Source: JAJRVH01 sp964505995 (GTDB lineage Bacteria; Pseudomonadota; Zetaproteobacteria; Mariprofundales; Mariprofundaceae). From it: a stretch of 5,626 nucleotides of DNA. Below the pieces are notes generated by a model, which worked only from the letters and a program-made list of their open reading frames with translations, was not told the origin of the DNA and did no database searches. Shown here piece after piece: positions 4,872-5,626 of this stretch (the stretch's first letter is position 1; each line of letters opens with the position of its first letter). The position numbers and the translations under genes are program-made. Location of the stretch: contig CAZDLB010000106.1 in assembly GCA_964505995.1 (NCBI GenBank), positions 1-5,626 of the forward strand, read 5' to 3'.

Positions 4872-4955
4872 CAGGCCGTTTCTCATCCTCGTAGCAAGCT
4901 GCTAAGCTGGGAAAAAAACCCTGACGACCGGGACCACCCCCGGCGGGGAGAGCTG

Positions 4956-5626
4956 ATGTATACCGGTGTTCATCCATTCCTCAGGCGCCTGCATATCTGG
5001 ATCGGCCTGCTTCTGCTGCTGCCCATCCTGCTGGTCGGCATCACGGCCATGCTGCTGGCCCATGATTCGGCACTTGGCCTGAAGGAGATCCGTATCGAAT
5101 CCTCGTGGCTGCCCGATGCCTGGGTGCATCCACCAAAACGGCCGGAGATCAAGGCCTGGCTTCCCGCCGATGCCTACAGCGCCATCATCGGCACGAAATC
5201 CGGCGCCTGGCTGCTGCATGACAACGCCCTGACGCCCATCGAGGAACTGGCCGGACTGGATATCCGCAGCCTGCATGCCTGGCATGGAGCCATCCTCGTG
5301 GCCAGCAGGCAGGGAGGCTTCCTGGGCATCCATGGTCGCTGGAAGAAGATCTACGGCGGCGATGCGGACGACCTGACAGCCGATGCAGACGGCAATCTGT
5401 ACATCGCTGGCCATGATGTCCTGTTCATCAGCCGCGATGGCGGCGATCACTGGCAGGAAATGAACGGCTTAACAGAACAGCTCGCCGCGATGCGACCATC
5501 CATGGAAGACAGGCAGACGGACCTGAAGCATCTGATCAAGGGCCTGCACAGCGGCCGCATGCTCGTCGGCAAGCGGAACGAATGGCTGTGGATCGATGCG
5601 GTCAGCGGCCTGCTGATGGCCACCGC
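4956..5626 (+). CDS. PepSY-associated TM family membrane protein with an Asp-box segment, C-terminus cut off by window edge
   Basis: The 223 visible codons start at ATG 4956 behind GGGGAG (4945-4950). Residues 8-36 are FLRRLHIWIGLLLLLPILLV followed by GITAMLLAH, the first transmembrane segment of PepSY-associated TM proteins with the conserved Arg-Leu-His lead-in. Residues 37-190 would lie in the periplasm and contain propeller-like strands, including an Asp-box SRDGGDHW (159-166) of the BNR/Ycf48 type and the similar pattern DADGNLYIAG (143-152). KHLIKGLHSGRMLVGKRNEW (191-210) followed by LWIDAVSGLLM is the typical lead-in to the last transmembrane helix, so little of the protein should be missing. 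Such proteins are often found with iron-siderophore uptake or respiratory genes, but no such gene is visible here. It follows the MipA gene by 104 bases on the same strand. Function unknown. Confidence 0.8.
   Translation, partial: MYTGVHPFLRRLHIWIGLLLLLPILLVGITAMLLAHDSALGLKEIRIESSWLPDAWVHPPKRPEIKAWLPADAYSAIIGTKSGAWLLHDNALTPIEELAGLDIRSLHAWHGAILVASRQGGFLGIHGRWKKIYGGDADDLTADADGNLYIAGHDVLFISRDGGDHWQEMNGLTEQLAAMRPSMEDRQTDLKHLIKGLHSGRMLVGKRNEWLWIDAVSGLLMAT

Noticed and set aside
4892..4904. TAGCA-AGC-TGCTA inverted repeat between the MipA and PepSY genes as an operator or terminator
   Set aside because: Arms are only five bases with a three-base loop. The nearby A run (4912-4918) would be a T run only on the minus strand, which carries no gene reading out of this region.
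4928..4943. CCGGG/CCCGG hairpin just before the PepSY-gene ribosome site as a regulatory RNA element
   Set aside because: Short arms in GC-rich sequence are expected by chance, and it leaves the ribosome site (4945-4950) free.
4096..4977. Long open frame of 293 codons on the minus strand opposite the MipA gene
   Set aside because: The product is Arg/Gly/Ala/Gln-rich with no recognisable domain and is antisense to a clear signal-peptide barrel protein. High GC keeps such frames open by chance.

Overview
The window reads as a piece of a Gram-negative, probably gammaproteobacterial, chromosome. It has a MipA/OmpV outer-membrane protein, Sec-type signal peptides, a periplasmic c-type heme protein and a PepSY-type inner-membrane protein. 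The exact genus cannot be told from the sequence. No rRNA, tRNA, CRISPR array, insertion sequence or integrase is visible.

Positions 1-3407 look like one light- and photodamage-response locus built around a divergent promoter at about 2323-2415. Leftward (minus strand) run four closely packed genes: a MerR-family regulator with a degenerate cobalamin-binding-type C-terminus, a 79-residue exported CXXCH heme protein whose start overlaps the regulator stop (ATGA), a fusion of a T4-endonuclease-V-like domain (Pyr_excise) with a DUF1722 domain, and a DUF523/TudS-type desulfidase cut by the window edge. Rightward run an exported Cys-type glutathione peroxidase and a short BLUF blue-light photoreceptor. 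Between the two arms lies a perfect inverted repeat, CTTGTACA-N5-TGTACAAG (2364-2384), which is the obvious candidate operator.

The likely logic, which is inference, resembles the E. coli BluF/BluR pair. The BLUF protein senses blue light and relieves repression by the MerR protein, which has lost the residues needed to bind B12 itself. The output genes would deal with the consequences of light: peroxide removal, pyrimidine-dimer excision, and possibly removal of the near-UV-sensitive 4-thiouridine of tRNA. The last idea rests on DUF523 and DUF1722 being the two halves of the RudS tRNA desulfidase. Here they are separate neighbouring genes, and the DUF1722 half is joined to a DNA-repair domain. 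No photolyase is present in the window.

Positions 3437-5626 are more GC-rich and look like ordinary flanking genome: a PEBP (YbhB/YbcL) protein on the minus strand with two credible starts, and on the plus strand a MipA/OmpV barrel followed by a PepSY-type membrane protein that runs off the window end.
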